NCBI GenBank assembly: GCA_945948515.1
Contig: CAMFBH010000015.1
Location: 1 to 41,993 of the forward strand
Direction of reading: 5' to 3'
Length of the DNA stretch: 41,993 nucleotides
DNA from: an uncultured Clostridia bacterium
GTDB lineage: Bacteria; Bacillota; Clostridia; Oscillospirales; Acutalibacteraceae
The notes under the pieces are model-generated. The model was not told the origin of the DNA and searched no databases. It was given only the letters and a program-made list of their open reading frames with translations. Below are positions 41,969 to 41,993 of the stretch, piece by piece; within the stretch, counting starts at the first letter, position 1; each line of letters opens with the position of its first letter. The position numbers and the translations under genes were made by a program.

Positions 41969-41993
41969 CACATAAAAAAATCCCGTACTTAGT
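41969..41993. other. Right edge after cpsB
   Basis: Twenty-five bases remain after the cpsB stop. They contain an A-run and no start codon with a ribosome binding site; nothing further can be said. Confidence 0.6.

Noticed and set aside
1-41993. Mobile elements, CRISPR arrays, prophage, defence islands, tRNA or rRNA genes
   Set aside because: I saw no transposase, integrase, spaced direct repeats, cloverleaf with CCA-end context or rRNA core sequence; the gene content is mainly conserved housekeeping.

Overview
The window looks like a chromosomal segment of a low-to-moderate GC, endospore-forming member of the Clostridia (Ruminococcaceae/Oscillospiraceae-like). The evidence is spo0A, spoIVB, spoVAC and spoVAE, the S10-operon gene order, a zinc-type S14, HPr kinase, WhiA, a CD1247-like protein, strong AGGAGG ribosome binding sites and consensus TTGACA/TATAAT promoters. 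This placement rests on gene content and protein sequence only; no 16S rRNA is present. I saw no tRNA, rRNA, CRISPR array, insertion sequence or prophage gene.

Layout. 1-6990 (minus): the S10 ribosomal-protein operon from rpsJ to a truncated rpsN, preceded by a leader of about 300 nt that carries a terminator-like hairpin. 7197-9268 (minus): spo0A and, upstream of it, spoIVB, the usual sporulation pair. 9374-10339 (minus): pfkA with its own promoter and terminator. 10441-20957 (minus): a long, tightly packed unit, hprK-glk-murB-rapZ-whiA-GH31-dnaE, joining carbon-catabolite sensing, sugar phosphorylation, peptidoglycan precursor synthesis, division control, an alpha-glycosidase and a replicative polymerase. 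21120-24183 (plus): a GT4 glycosyltransferase, nrdR and an MFS transporter, each with its own promoter. 24212-26353: an SCP2-like protein, then spoVAE and an orphan LolD-type ATPase on minus, and spoVAC divergent on plus, with no spoVAD. 26473-27432 (plus): a Gfo/Idh/MocA oxidoreductase. 27468-32455 (minus): aspS-gatC-gatA-gatB, the genes for tRNA-dependent amide aminoacyl-tRNA formation. 32643-34377 (minus): rpsU, then aroQ-efp-CD1247-like zinc ribbon. 34545-39559 (minus): a GtrA-like membrane protein, then a GH63-like (alpha/alpha)6 glycosidase coupled to a membrane-anchored metallophosphoesterase. 39710-41968 (plus): a CpsC/CpsD/CpsB-type tyrosine phosphoregulatory module that probably opens an exopolysaccharide locus beyond the right edge.

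How it works together. Most of the window is housekeeping. Three themes recur: translation (S10 operon, rpsU, efp, aspS-gatCAB), carbon flux and its sensing (hprK, glk, pfkA, GH31, GH63-like), and the envelope and spore (murB, GT4, GtrA, cps genes, spoVA genes). Points most worth a second look are the rpsJ leader, the hprK-to-dnaE operon, the dispersed spoVA genes with a terminator abutting the spoVAE start, and the Cys-cluster of the CD1247-like protein. I did not find a clear, complete, undescribed multi-gene system.
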